NCBI GenBank assembly: GCA_900768515.1
Contig: CAAGDG010000081.1
Location: 1-24,682 of the forward strand
Reading direction: 5' to 3'
Source of the DNA: Lentisphaeria bacterium
Lineage (GTDB): Bacteria > Verrucomicrobiota > Lentisphaeria > Victivallales > Victivallaceae
DNA: 24,682 nt
In this document: piece by piece, positions 7,237-14,601 of the stretch
Layout: every line of letters begins with the position of its first letter
Numbering within the stretch: the stretch's first letter is position 1
Position numbers and translations under genes: made by a program
Notes under the pieces: model-generated
The model's input: only the letters and a program-made list of their open reading frames with translations
Told to the model about the DNA's origin: nothing
Database searches by the model: none

Positions 7237-7875
7237 ATGTTTTTCGACCGGCTCGCCAAATTCGCGGCTCTGATCGCAATGCTCGGCTGCGTCTACCTCG
7301 CCATTACCGCGCTCGGAAAGATCAATCTGAACGGCAGCGGCGCGGGAATCACCGCCGACGCCTTCAGCGCCCTGGCCGCTTTCGGCGAATGCATCCTTTG
7401 GGGACTGACCGCCGCCGTGCTGCTGGTCGCCGCGTTTCTGCGCGACTTCACCGACACGATCGTCGACCAGCTGCTGATGCCCCACCAGCGCCTCAAGGCG
7501 CCGCCGCCCATGCTCTCGCCGGTGCGCGGCCTGCTCGAATCCGGGAATTTCCAGGAGGCGGAACACCGCCTGGAGGAGGTGCTCGCCGAAACACCGGAGT
7601 GTCCGCTGGCCTGGAAACTCGCCTTCGACATGCGCCTGGAATACCAGCACGACCCGTCCGGCGCCATGCTGGTCGCCGAACAATATTTCCGCCTCCCCAA
7701 ACGGGAGTACGCCCCGGAAAACCGCCAGATGCTGCTGGTCTATGCGGAACTGGCCGGAGCCGCGGGACAGGAGCAGGCGGCGCGCAGCCTGATCCAGTCC
7801 GAACTCAAGAACCACCGGCGCAGTTACTCCGCCGGCGACCGCCGGCTGCTGCGGCAGCGGCTCGTGGTCAGTTGA
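7237..7875 (+). CDS. Membrane protein with TPR-like cytoplasmic or periplasmic part, unknown function
   Basis: The 212-residue protein has two hydrophobic segments near the N-terminus (about residues 7-27 and 51-68) and then a soluble helical region. There, LLESGNFQEAEHRLEEVLAE followed by LAWKLAFDMRL and a later LLVYAELAGAAGQEQAARSL look like two or three degenerate TPR helical pairs. TPR units usually bind partner proteins. GAGAAGGG stands eight or so bases before the ATG. It is a single-gene unit, divergent from aspS, and its stop overlaps the end of the kinase gene on the other strand by eight bases. I do not recognise a named family. Confidence 0.75.
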   Translation: MFFDRLAKFAALIAMLGCVYLAITALGKINLNGSGAGITADAFSALAAFGECILWGLTAAVLLVAAFLRDFTDTIVDQLLMPHQRLKAPPPMLSPVRGLLESGNFQEAEHRLEEVLAETPECPLAWKLAFDMRLEYQHDPSGAMLVAEQYFRLPKREYAPENRQMLLVYAELAGAAGQEQAARSLIQSELKNHRRSYSAGDRRLLRQRLVVS

Positions 7876-9001
7876 TCTGCAGATAGATCAGTGCGACCAC
7901 CGCCATGCCCAGCACCAGCGAGAGCAGCAGCAGCAGAATCAAGACGTTGCGGCCGATGAAAAGCCCGGCATGTTTCAGCGGAGAGGCCTTCTCCGCCTTC
8001 GGCACGTAACCGGTCTGAAACGCGAAGATATCCTCGCGCATCTCCGCCACCGTCGCATAACGGTCGGCCGGGTTGGGCGCCATCGCCTTGCGGCAGATCG
8101 CCTCGAGCGCGGCCGGCACATACCGGCCCTCCGGCGCGACTTCGGAGGGGAGCGGAATTTCCCCGGAAACCGTCCGGCGGAACACCTCCTCCATCGGCAG
8201 CCGCGCCAGCGGATTCGACAGAGAGAGCATCGCATACAGGATGCCCCCCAGCGCGTAGATGTCCGAACGGAAGCCGACCGGAAACTCCTTCGACGGCCGC
8301 ACCTGTTCCGGCGCCATGTAGCCCGGGGTCCCCTTGACCCGCTGGTCGATGCCGCTTTCGGGGTCGTTCGGGGAGAGCAGCCCCCCTTCCGAAACCGGAC
8401 GGACCGAGCGGGCCAGACCCCAGTCGAGCACCAGCACTTCGCCGTAATCGCCGAGGTTCACATTCTCCGGCTTGAGATCGAGGTGGCAGATTCCCTGCGA
8501 ATGAGCGAATTCGATCGCATTGCAGATCCGGATCAGAATCTGCAGCAGCCGCATCTGCCCGTACCGGGCAACCGCAGTCGAATCGCCGCGCAGCACCTTG
8601 CGCAGCACCGAGGAGAGACTCTGCCCATGCAGATACTTCATCGTAAAATAGGGGGACCCCGACTCATCAATGCCGATGTCGTGCACCGGAACGATGTTCG
8701 GGTGTTCCAGCCGGGCGGTCAGCTTCGCCTCGCGAACGAACCGCTCCAGATCGGAACGGGGACGGTCGCGGAAGTCCGGCATGATCGCCATCGCCACTTC
8801 GCGTGAAGTATCCGCGTCGGCAACCAGCAGCACTCCTTTCATCCCGCCGAATCCGATGCTCCGGATGAACCGGTAACGCTCCTGCGGCTTGACCGGCAGC
8901 GTCGACAACAGATCTCCGGCTGACACCGAAGAATCCGGTTCTCCCGCCGGATCCAGCGCCCCGGTCATCACCCGGGTCTTCAAATCCTCACTATCACCCA
9001 T
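7868..9001 (-). CDS. Ser/Thr protein kinase-like membrane protein with WNK-like lysine placement
   Basis: The protein has 377 residues: a short leader, a Hanks-type kinase domain (about 43-330), a membrane helix (about 353-374) and three residues beyond. The glycine loop reads GFGGMKGVLLVAD, so Lys55 occupies the third glycine position. The strand-3 motif reads EVAMAIM, with Ala72 (codon GCG at 8786-8788) where VAxK lysine is expected. Glu91 in helix C, the catalytic loop HLDLKPEN (Asp175, Lys177, Asn180), DWG in place of DFG (Asp193) and APE (230-232) are all present. Thus every catalytic residue except the normal lysine is kept. It follows clpX by 24 bases and is probably in the tig-clpP-clpX unit. 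Activity is plausible but unproven; a pseudokinase is the alternative. There is almost no extracytoplasmic sensor domain. Confidence 0.92.
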   Translation of the reverse strand: MGDSEDLKTRVMTGALDPAGEPDSSVSAGDLLSTLPVKPQERYRFIRSIGFGGMKGVLLVADADTSREVAMAIMPDFRDRPRSDLERFVREAKLTARLEHPNIVPVHDIGIDESGSPYFTMKYLHGQSLSSVLRKVLRGDSTAVARYGQMRLLQILIRICNAIEFAHSQGICHLDLKPENVNLGDYGEVLVLDWGLARSVRPVSEGGLLSPNDPESGIDQRVKGTPGYMAPEQVRPSKEFPVGFRSDIYALGGILYAMLSLSNPLARLPMEEVFRRTVSGEIPLPSEVAPEGRYVPAALEAICRKAMAPNPADRYATVAEMREDIFAFQTGYVPKAEKASPLKHAGLFIGRNVLILLLLLSLVLGMAVVALIYLQIN

Positions 9002-9025
9002 CGTGTTCCGATCCCGGTTCCGGTT

Positions 9026-10321
9026 TTATCTGGTCAAGAGTTTGACCGGAGCCTCCCCCCGCACCGCGGCGCCGTCGACCACGCAGCGGCGGACCCCTTT
9101 CGCGGAGGGCGCTTCAAACATCACATCGAGCATCAGCTCTTCCAGAATCGCCCGCAGTCCCCGCGCGCCGGTCCCGCGCGCCACCGCCTTGTCGGCCAGC
9201 GCCCCGAGCGCGTCGTCGGTGAACTCCAGATCCACCGACTCCATCGCCAGCAGCCGCTGATACTGCCGGAGCAGCGCATTCCGGGGTTCCCGGAGAATCC
9301 GGATCAGATCCTCCCGCTCCAGCGGCTCCAGCGAGGTCACCACCGGCAGCCGGCCGACAAACTCCGGAATCAGTCCGAAGCGGATCAGGTCCTCCGGCTC
9401 GCACTTCGCATAGGGATTCCGGGCCAGATGCTCGGCGTTGCGCTCCGACTGGACCGCCTCGTCGTCCACCAGGCGCTTGAAGCCGAGCACCTGCTTGCCG
9501 CAGCGACGCTGAATGATCTTGTCCAGTCCGACAAACGCGCCGCCGCAGATGAAGAGAATGTTCGAGGTGTCGATCCGGATGAACTCCTGCTGGGGATGCT
9601 TGCGCCCCCCCTGCGGCGGCACATTCGCCACCGTCCCCTCCAGAATCTTCAGCAGCGCCTGCTGCACCCCCTCGCCGGAAACGTCGCGGGTGATCGAAAC
9701 ATTCTCCGTCTTGCGGGCGATCTTGTCGATCTCGTCGACGTAGATGATCCCGATCTGGGTGCGCGCGACATTCTGCCCGGACGCCTGATAGAGCCGCAGA
9801 ATGATGTTCTCGACATCCTCTCCGACATATCCCGCCTCGGTCAGCGTGGTCGCGTCGCAGATCGCAAAGGGAACATCAAGCAGCCGCGCCAGCGTCCTGG
9901 CCAGCAGCGTCTTGCCGCTGCCGGTCGGACCGAGCAGCAGCACGTTGCTCTTGTCCAGCTCCACGTCGGCAAACTCCTTCCGGTCGTGCTCCGGATGCAT
10001 CCCGTGCTGGGTCTGGAGCCGTTTGTAGTGGTTGTGCACCGCCACGCTCAGCACCCGCTTGGCATGCTCCTGCCCGATCACGTAAAGGTCCAGTTCCGCC
10101 TTGATCTCGGCCGGCGTCGGCACCTTCAGCGATGCGACGGGATTCTCCTCCGCTTCCGGCCGGGCGGGATGCGCGCAGATCGCCTCGTACCCCTGCCGCA
10201 GACAGTTCGAACAGATGCCGACCCCTTCGTAACCGCTCGGAGCGAACACCAGCGAAGGATCCGTTCCCTCCCGGGCGCCGCAGAATGCGCAGATCAGTTT
10301 ATCGCCGCGTTTCCCCGCCAT
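9026..10321 (-). CDS. clpX: ATP-dependent Clp protease ATP-binding subunit ClpX
   Basis: ClpX is the AAA+ unfoldase that feeds tagged proteins into ClpP. This 431-residue version has the N-terminal zinc finger (Cys11, Cys14, Cys37, Cys40), Walker A GPTGSGKT (131-138), pore loop GYVGED (164-169), Walker B IIYVDEID (192-199) and the RKH loop in GGRKHPQQEF. The ClpP-docking IGF loop appears as QVLGFKR. Length is normal. The ATG at 10321 is preferred over an upstream in-frame TTG or GTG because AAGGA lies seven bases before it and it begins one base after clpP ends. Order tig-clpP-clpX is the common bacterial arrangement; instead of lon, the next gene here is the kinase. Confidence 0.97.
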   Translation of the reverse strand: MAGKRGDKLICAFCGAREGTDPSLVFAPSGYEGVGICSNCLRQGYEAICAHPARPEAEENPVASLKVPTPAEIKAELDLYVIGQEHAKRVLSVAVHNHYKRLQTQHGMHPEHDRKEFADVELDKSNVLLLGPTGSGKTLLARTLARLLDVPFAICDATTLTEAGYVGEDVENIILRLYQASGQNVARTQIGIIYVDEIDKIARKTENVSITRDVSGEGVQQALLKILEGTVANVPPQGGRKHPQQEFIRIDTSNILFICGGAFVGLDKIIQRRCGKQVLGFKRLVDDEAVQSERNAEHLARNPYAKCEPEDLIRFGLIPEFVGRLPVVTSLEPLEREDLIRILREPRNALLRQYQRLLAMESVDLEFTDDALGALADKAVARGTGARGLRAILEELMLDVMFEAPSAKGVRRCVVDGAAVRGEAPVKLLTR

Positions 10322-10322
10322 T

Positions 10323-10931
10323 TCACTTTCCTTCCGAACCCGGACGGTTGACCACCTTGTCAACCAGTCCGTACTTGACCGCCTCGTCGGCTCCCATGAA
10401 GAAGTCCCGCTCGGTATCCTTCTCGATCTTCTTCACCGACTGACCCGAATGACGGGCGAGAATCCCGTTCAGCATCGCTTTCAACCGCTGAATCTCCTGC
10501 ACCTGGATGGTCATGTCCGCGGCCGTTCCCTGCGCGCCGCCCCACGGCTGGTGGATCATGATCCGGCTGTTCGGCAACGCGAAGCGCTTGCCGGCGGCGC
10601 CGGCCGCCAGCAGAACCGCGCCCATCGACGCGCACTGGCCCACGCAATAGGTTTTCACGTCGCAGGAGAGAATCTGCATGGTGTCGTAAATCGCCAGACC
10701 GGCGGTCACCGAACCGCCGGGACTGTTGATGTATAAATCAATGTCCTTTTTGGGATCCTCGGCCTGCAGAAACAGCAGCTGCGCAACCACCAGATTCGCG
10801 ACATCGTCGTCGATCGGCGTACCGAGCAGAATGATCCGGTCCTTGAGAAGTCGGCTGTAAATGTCGAACGAACGCTCGCCCTGTCCAGTCTGCTCAATCA
10901 CCATCGGAACCAGGTAGGATTTGCTTTTCAT
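10323..10931 (-). CDS. clpP: ATP-dependent Clp protease proteolytic subunit ClpP
   Basis: The 202-residue serine protease forms the double-heptamer chamber of the Clp protease. The Ser102 (GQCASMGA), His127 (MIHQPWGG) and Asp176 (ERDFFM) triad is intact and offset by five from mature E. coli ClpP (97, 122, 171). The oxyanion strand INSPGGSVTAG and the handle region QEIQRLKAMLN are normal. The ATG at 10931 has AGGAG ten bases upstream; a longer reading to 10997 would run through the hairpin and repeat region and is rejected. The N-terminus is short (KSKSYLVPMVIEQT), so little or no propeptide is expected. It is followed by clpX with a one-base gap. Confidence 0.97.
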   Translation of the reverse strand: MKSKSYLVPMVIEQTGQGERSFDIYSRLLKDRIILLGTPIDDDVANLVVAQLLFLQAEDPKKDIDLYINSPGGSVTAGLAIYDTMQILSCDVKTYCVGQCASMGAVLLAAGAAGKRFALPNSRIMIHQPWGGAQGTAADMTIQVQEIQRLKAMLNGILARHSGQSVKKIEKDTERDFFMGADEAVKYGLVDKVVNRPGSEGK

Positions 10932-10974
10932 CTTGAAATTTCTCCTCTCGTTCAGTTTCCCCTCCGGGAACACT

Positions 10975-10994
10975 CCCTTCCATGCCCTTCCATG
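10975..10994. repeat. Two tandem copies of a 10-bp unit
   Basis: CCCTTCCATG occurs twice in a row (10975-10984 and 10985-10994) between clpP and the hairpin. On the transcribed strand each copy reads CATGGAAGGG, which holds a ribosome-binding-like AAGG. It may be chance or a recent duplication. Confidence 0.7.
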
Positions 10995-10997
10995 CAA

Positions 10998-11050
10998 AAG
11001 AGCCGTCCGGCGCGCGCGGCGCCGCGCGCCTCCGCCGCCATCCGGCTCTT
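10998..11050 (-). promoter_or_regulatory. Large GC-rich hairpin between tig and clpP
   Basis: AAGAGCCG (10998-11005) pairs with CGGCTCTT (11043-11050). Inside lies an 18-base perfect palindrome, GCGCGCGGCGCCGCGCGC, at 11012-11029. Read on the minus strand the outer stem ends in CTCTTTT, so only four T follow. It lies 25 bases after the tig stop and 67 before clpP. It could be a weak terminator or attenuator, an RNA-processing site that separates tig and clpP expression, or an mRNA-stabilising structure. Confidence 0.6.
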
Positions 11051-11075
11051 CCCTGGAGAACGAAAAATCGATCCG

Positions 11076-12383
11076 TTACTTCGACGCCTGTTCCGCCAGA
11101 TGGTTCAGGACCTTGGCGTTCAGGATGTCGAGCTGAAGCTCGTCCATACCGCCGTTCTTCTCGAGCATCGCACGGAAATCCTTCTCCTTGTAGCCGTAAT
11201 AACGGCTCATGTCGCGGAGCTGCGAATCGACTTCACTCTGCTCGAGGGAGATCTTCTCCTCCTTCGCGACCTTCCGCAGAATGAAGGTCCTGCGCAGCGA
11301 CGCCTTCGCAGCCTCGGTCGCACGGGCCTTGTGAGTCTCAATCTCCTTCTTGAACTTCTCGGCGTCCTCCTCGGACTTCACCACTTCGCGGGCAATTTTC
11401 TGAAGTTCCTTCTGCTCCTCCGCCTGCAGCACGTTCGGCGGCAGCTCGAATTCACCGACCAGATCGGAGAGCTTCCGGTAGACCGCCTCGGTCGCCTCGT
11501 TCCGCCGCTTGGCCTCGTTCTCCTGCTCCATGGTCTTGCGCAGCATGTCGCGGAACTCCTCGATCGACTTGACCCGGGCCTTCTCGGCCAGCGCTTCGTC
11601 AGAGAGCGCCTCGCGACGCTGGATCGCCTCGACCTTGACCGTATATTTGACCGTCTTCCCGGCCAGCGCCGCCTCGCGGTAGTCGGCGGGATAAACCGCG
11701 TCAAAAGTATACTCCTTGCCCTTCTCCGCCCCTTCAAGCGCCTTCATGCACCCCGGGATGGTCTCCGGCTCGCTGAGCCAGAGGAAGGTGTTGTCGGCGG
11801 CCAGCTGCCGCTTCAGCGCGGCGGAGGCGTCCTCCGGAACCGGGAAATCGCTCGAATAGCTGACCTTGAGCATGTCGTCCTTCTGGGCAGCGCCGTCCAC
11901 GTCGACATAATTGCCGTACATGGTCCGGTAGAATTTGACCCGTTCCTCGACCTGCTCGTCGGTCACCGCGTCGAGCGGCAGCTCCACCTTGATCGACTTG
12001 TAATCGCCAAGTTCGAACTCCGGGGCGACATCGGCGCCGAGCGTGAACTTGAACTCCTTGTCGAACTCAAGCGCGGGCTCCCCTTCCACACCGCAGGTCA
12101 CGATGTCCAGCGACTTGTCGCCGGAAGCCATTTCATAAGCGGCATAGATGATCCGGCGCTGCAGCTCCTCCTTGATGTCGGAGGCGTACTTCGTCCGGAG
12201 CATCCCGAGCGGCGCCTTGCCCTGGCGGAAACCGGGAACAGACACTGCGCGCGCAAAATCGGCCAGAGTCTTCGCGGTCTCGCTCTTGATCGCCTCCGCC
12301 GGGACGGTAAAATCGAATTCCCTGCGGCACGGCTGCACGGAACGCACTTCCATCTGAATGGAATCCACCAGTTTCTTCGCCAT
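11076..12383 (-). CDS. tig: Trigger factor (ribosome-bound chaperone and prolyl isomerase)
   Basis: Trigger factor meets nascent chains at the ribosome exit tunnel. The 435-residue protein has the ribosome-docking signature GFRQGKAP at residues 51-58, a middle FKBP-like domain (from about DMLKVSYSSDF through GKTVKYTVKVEAIQ) and a long helical C-terminal arm domain rich in E and K. Length matches E. coli (432). The ATG at 12383 is used; a TTG one codon upstream would add one residue only. AAGGAAAGG lies 12 bases before it, a little far. A clear promoter is present at 12476-12504. The next gene downstream is clpP, after a gap with a strong hairpin. Confidence 0.96.
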   Translation of the reverse strand: MAKKLVDSIQMEVRSVQPCRREFDFTVPAEAIKSETAKTLADFARAVSVPGFRQGKAPLGMLRTKYASDIKEELQRRIIYAAYEMASGDKSLDIVTCGVEGEPALEFDKEFKFTLGADVAPEFELGDYKSIKVELPLDAVTDEQVEERVKFYRTMYGNYVDVDGAAQKDDMLKVSYSSDFPVPEDASAALKRQLAADNTFLWLSEPETIPGCMKALEGAEKGKEYTFDAVYPADYREAALAGKTVKYTVKVEAIQRREALSDEALAEKARVKSIEEFRDMLRKTMEQENEAKRRNEATEAVYRKLSDLVGEFELPPNVLQAEEQKELQKIAREVVKSEEDAEKFKKEIETHKARATEAAKASLRRTFILRKVAKEEKISLEQSEVDSQLRDMSRYYGYKEKDFRAMLEKNGGMDELQLDILNAKVLNHLAEQASK

Positions 12384-12439
12384 CAAAACACCAAACCTTT
12401 CCTTGCTATCCCCCGCATCGACGGGATTGCGTTAAGCAT
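12383..12439 (-). other. Possible 18-codon leader ORF before tig
   Basis: In the tig leader an ATG at 12439 opens MLNAIPSMRGIARKGLVF and stops at TGA, whose last base is the A of the tig ATG (TGATG). Such overlaps often couple translation. The putative ORF starts about 30 bases after the predicted RNA start, but it has no strong ribosome binding site (GAAAGCG only), so it may be chance. Confidence 0.3.
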
Positions 12440-12475
12440 CAGTCGCTTTCGCGCTCTATTACATACAGGCTGGTT

Positions 12476-12504
12476 AATATAAATCTTCGTCGGTCCAAAT
12501 GCAA
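12476..12504 (-). promoter_or_regulatory. Promoter for tig
   Basis: On the minus strand TTGCAT (12504-12499) and TATATT (12481-12476) are exactly 17 bases apart, a good sigma-70-type match. RNA would begin near 12469, giving a leader of about 86 bases. It lies in the 158-base gap between the mtaB-like gene and tig. The same form recurs before 14022 and before hisC. Confidence 0.7.
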
Positions 12505-12541
12505 CCGTCCGGGAAAATTTTCAGCGGATTTTTGCAGAAGC

Positions 12542-13840
12542 TCAGTTCCCGGCGTCTTCCGCAACCCGCTCCGGCGTCACCAGAACCGGCACAATCCGGT
12601 CGAATACCGCCTCCGACGCCGGCAGACGAATCGGCAGATAATTGTCGCTCCAGCCCCGTGCGAAACCGGCGGAATCGACCGTTTCAAAGATCACCGGCAG
12701 CTCCCGGCCGCACTGCGACTGCGCAAACGCCCGGCGGGAACGTTCCGCCAGCTCCCGCAGCTGCCGGTAACGGCGTCTGGCCACCTCCGGCGGAACCCGG
12801 TCCGGCATCTCCGCCGCCGGAGTGCCCCGCCGCGGGGAGTAGGTGAAAATGTGCAGATTCGCAAACCGCATCGACTCGACGAATGCGCAGCTGTCGGCAA
12901 ACTCCTCCTCTCCCTCCCCCGGAAAACCGACGATGAGATCGCTGCCGAGGTGGAGATCCGGAATCCGTTCGCGCGCCTCCCGCACGAAATCGGCGTACTC
13001 GGCGCGGCGGTAATGACGGTTCATCCGCTCGAGAATCCGGTCGCTCCCGTGCTGCAGCGCAAGATGCAGAAAACGGCACACCTTCGGTTCCGATGCGATC
13101 ACATCGATCAACTCGCGGTTGGCCGGATGCGGCTCGGTCGAACTCAGACGCACCCGGAAATCCCCTTCGATCGCACAGATCTCCCGGACCAGCGCCCCGA
13201 GATTCCGCCCCGCATCCCGGTAGGCGCAGGTGTTGACTCCGGTCAGCACCAGTTCCGGAAATCCGGCCCCAACCGCCCGCCGGCAATCTTCGATCACCTC
13301 GTCAAACCGCCGCGAACGCTCGTGCCCGCGCGCATAGGGAACAATGCAGTAGGTGCAGTAGTTGTCGCAACCCTCCTGAATTTTCAGAAACGCCCGGCTC
13401 CGGAACGGGAAACGGCTCTCGGCATTCTCCGCAAACGCCGAAACCGGCTCTTCAAGGCTGAGCGCGGCGCGGTGATGCGCGGGCAGTCCGGAGAGCGCCT
13501 CCAGAATCCGCGGACCGATCTCCCGCTTTTCCGGATTGGACAGAACCAGATCGGCCGCCCCGTCCGCCAGATGAAGTTCCCGGTCCAGTTCCGCGCTGCA
13601 GCCGGTCACCACAATGAACGCGTCCGGATGCGCGGCACGGAACCGCCGCACCGCCTGCCGGCTCTTGCGCGCCGCCTCGGCGGTCACGGTACAGCTGTTG
13701 ACCACCACCAGCGCGGCCGAACCCGGCGGCGCCGATTCGACCACCCGGAAATTCGCCCGTTCCAGCCGGGAAATCAGAAGTGCGCTGTCGGCGGCATTCA
13801 GCCGGCAGCCCAATGTGAAAAGAATGGCATCCCGATTCAA
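12542..13840 (-). CDS. mtaB: MtaB-type radical-SAM tRNA methylthiotransferase
   Basis: The 432-residue protein belongs to the MiaB/MtaB/RimO family, which adds a methylthio group using two 4Fe-4S clusters. The N-terminal domain has three cluster cysteines: Cys12 (TLGCRLN), Cys50 (NSCTVT) and Cys81 (TGCSAE). The radical-SAM motif CxxxCxxC is at Cys158, Cys162 and Cys165 (EGCDNYCTYCIVPYARG). A TRAM-like C-terminal stretch is short. TLGC-LN and the PYARG motif fit MtaB, which acts on t6A37 of tRNAs reading ANN codons, better than MiaB. The TTG start at 13840 is supported by GGAG upstream and by the promoter at 13872-13900, which would start RNA about 25 bases before it. MtaB versus MiaB is by motif only. 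Confidence 0.88.
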   Translation of the reverse strand: MNRDAILFTLGCRLNAADSALLISRLERANFRVVESAPPGSAALVVVNSCTVTAEAARKSRQAVRRFRAAHPDAFIVVTGCSAELDRELHLADGAADLVLSNPEKREIGPRILEALSGLPAHHRAALSLEEPVSAFAENAESRFPFRSRAFLKIQEGCDNYCTYCIVPYARGHERSRRFDEVIEDCRRAVGAGFPELVLTGVNTCAYRDAGRNLGALVREICAIEGDFRVRLSSTEPHPANRELIDVIASEPKVCRFLHLALQHGSDRILERMNRHYRRAEYADFVREARERIPDLHLGSDLIVGFPGEGEEEFADSCAFVESMRFANLHIFTYSPRRGTPAAEMPDRVPPEVARRRYRQLRELAERSRRAFAQSQCGRELPVIFETVDSAGFARGWSDNYLPIRLPASEAVFDRIVPVLVTPERVAEDAGN

Positions 13841-13871
13841 GATGATGAAATCTCCTCATTCGTATTTTCTA

Positions 13872-13900
13872 ACGATACCGCCGATTTCGACTTTTTACAA
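13872..13900 (-). promoter_or_regulatory. Promoter for the mtaB-like gene
   Basis: On the minus strand TTGTAA (13900-13895) and TATCGT (13877-13872) are 17 bases apart. RNA would start near 13865, about 25 bases before the TTG start codon, with GAGGAG in between. Its -35 stands back to back with the -35 of the rightward promoter at 13920. Confidence 0.6.
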
Positions 13901-13919
13901 TCGGAACAACGGATTTTCC

Positions 13920-13948
13920 TTGCACAAATTCCGGTTCCGGAGTATATT
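13920..13948 (+). promoter_or_regulatory. Promoter for the 14022-15572 unit
   Basis: TTGCAC (13920-13925) and TATATT (13943-13948) have a 17-base spacer. RNA would start near 13955. That leaves only about seven bases before the ATG at 13962, so the next in-frame ATG at 14022, preceded by GGGAG, is the more likely translation start. Confidence 0.7.
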
Positions 13949-14021
13949 TCTAAAAAAACAAATGCCTGATCCGCAAGCCCTCCGGCGGACGGACAGGCGA
14001 ACGGGAGCACCGAAAATTCCG

Positions 14022-14579
14022 ATGCCGAAAAACGATTTCATCAGCGACAATCTGGTCAACATGCGCGAGCGCCTGCGCCAGAACACGGCGGCGATCTCCG
14101 CCGCAAGCGCGAAAGAGGGCGAACCGGTCCCCGCAATCGCGGCGGAAACCGGAACGGCCCCCCTTTCCGGCAGGATCATTCCCCGCAGCGACGATCAGGA
14201 ACGGATCCGCCGCGACCTCGAAGGGCGCATCCTCCGCGATCTCGCCGCCGCCCGCGCCGAACTGGAACGACTCGACCTCCGGCGCGAGGAACTGCGCCGG
14301 TTCGAGCAGGAGCTGGCCGCGGAATGGGAGCGGTTCAGCCAACTCTCCCCGGACGGAGCCGGATACGCGAAACAGCTGGACCATCTGCGGCTTGAATATT
14401 TCCGCCGCGCCGGCGCCGTCGCCACGCTGCTCTCCGGCACCGCCCCGTCCCGCGCCGCCGAAGACGCCGAACCGGTCACCTTCCGACGGCGGACGGCGGA
14501 GACGCTGCCCCTGATTCTGGCAATCCTCGCTGCGGCGCTGATTGTCGCATTCTCGACGATCCTGACCTTCCGAATCTAA
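14022..14579 (+). CDS. Tail-anchored coiled-coil protein, unknown function
   Basis: The 185-residue protein has a soluble N-terminal part and a single hydrophobic segment at the very end (LPLILAILAAALIVAFSTILTFRI). Between about residues 50 and 110 it is rich in R, E, L and D with many helix-forming residues (RIRRDLEGRILRDLAAARAE), which suggests a coiled coil facing the cytoplasm. An in-frame ATG at 13962 would add 20 basic residues, but it would lie nearly at the predicted RNA start and lacks a ribosome binding site; 14022 has GGGAG 14 bases upstream. The gene leads a unit with dCMP deaminase and the heptose adenylyltransferase. I recognise no family. Confidence 0.7.
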   Translation: MPKNDFISDNLVNMRERLRQNTAAISAASAKEGEPVPAIAAETGTAPLSGRIIPRSDDQERIRRDLEGRILRDLAAARAELERLDLRREELRRFEQELAAEWERFSQLSPDGAGYAKQLDHLRLEYFRRAGAVATLLSGTAPSRAAEDAEPVTFRRRTAETLPLILAILAAALIVAFSTILTFRI

Positions 14580-14601
14580 CCAACCCGGGAAACTCCAAAT
14601 C

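Noticed and set aside
10998..11050. tig-clpP hairpin as a full Rho-independent terminator
   Set aside because: Only four T follow the stem on the transcribed strand, so I kept it as a regulatory hairpin only.
12510..12525. GAAAATTTTC palindrome after the mtaB-like stop as a terminator
   Set aside because: It is short and AT-only, without a GC stem and T-run; likely chance in an AT-rich gap.
13962..14021. Longer start (ATG at 13962) for the tail-anchored protein
   Set aside because: It would lie about seven bases after the predicted RNA start, with no ribosome binding site; leaderless use cannot be excluded.
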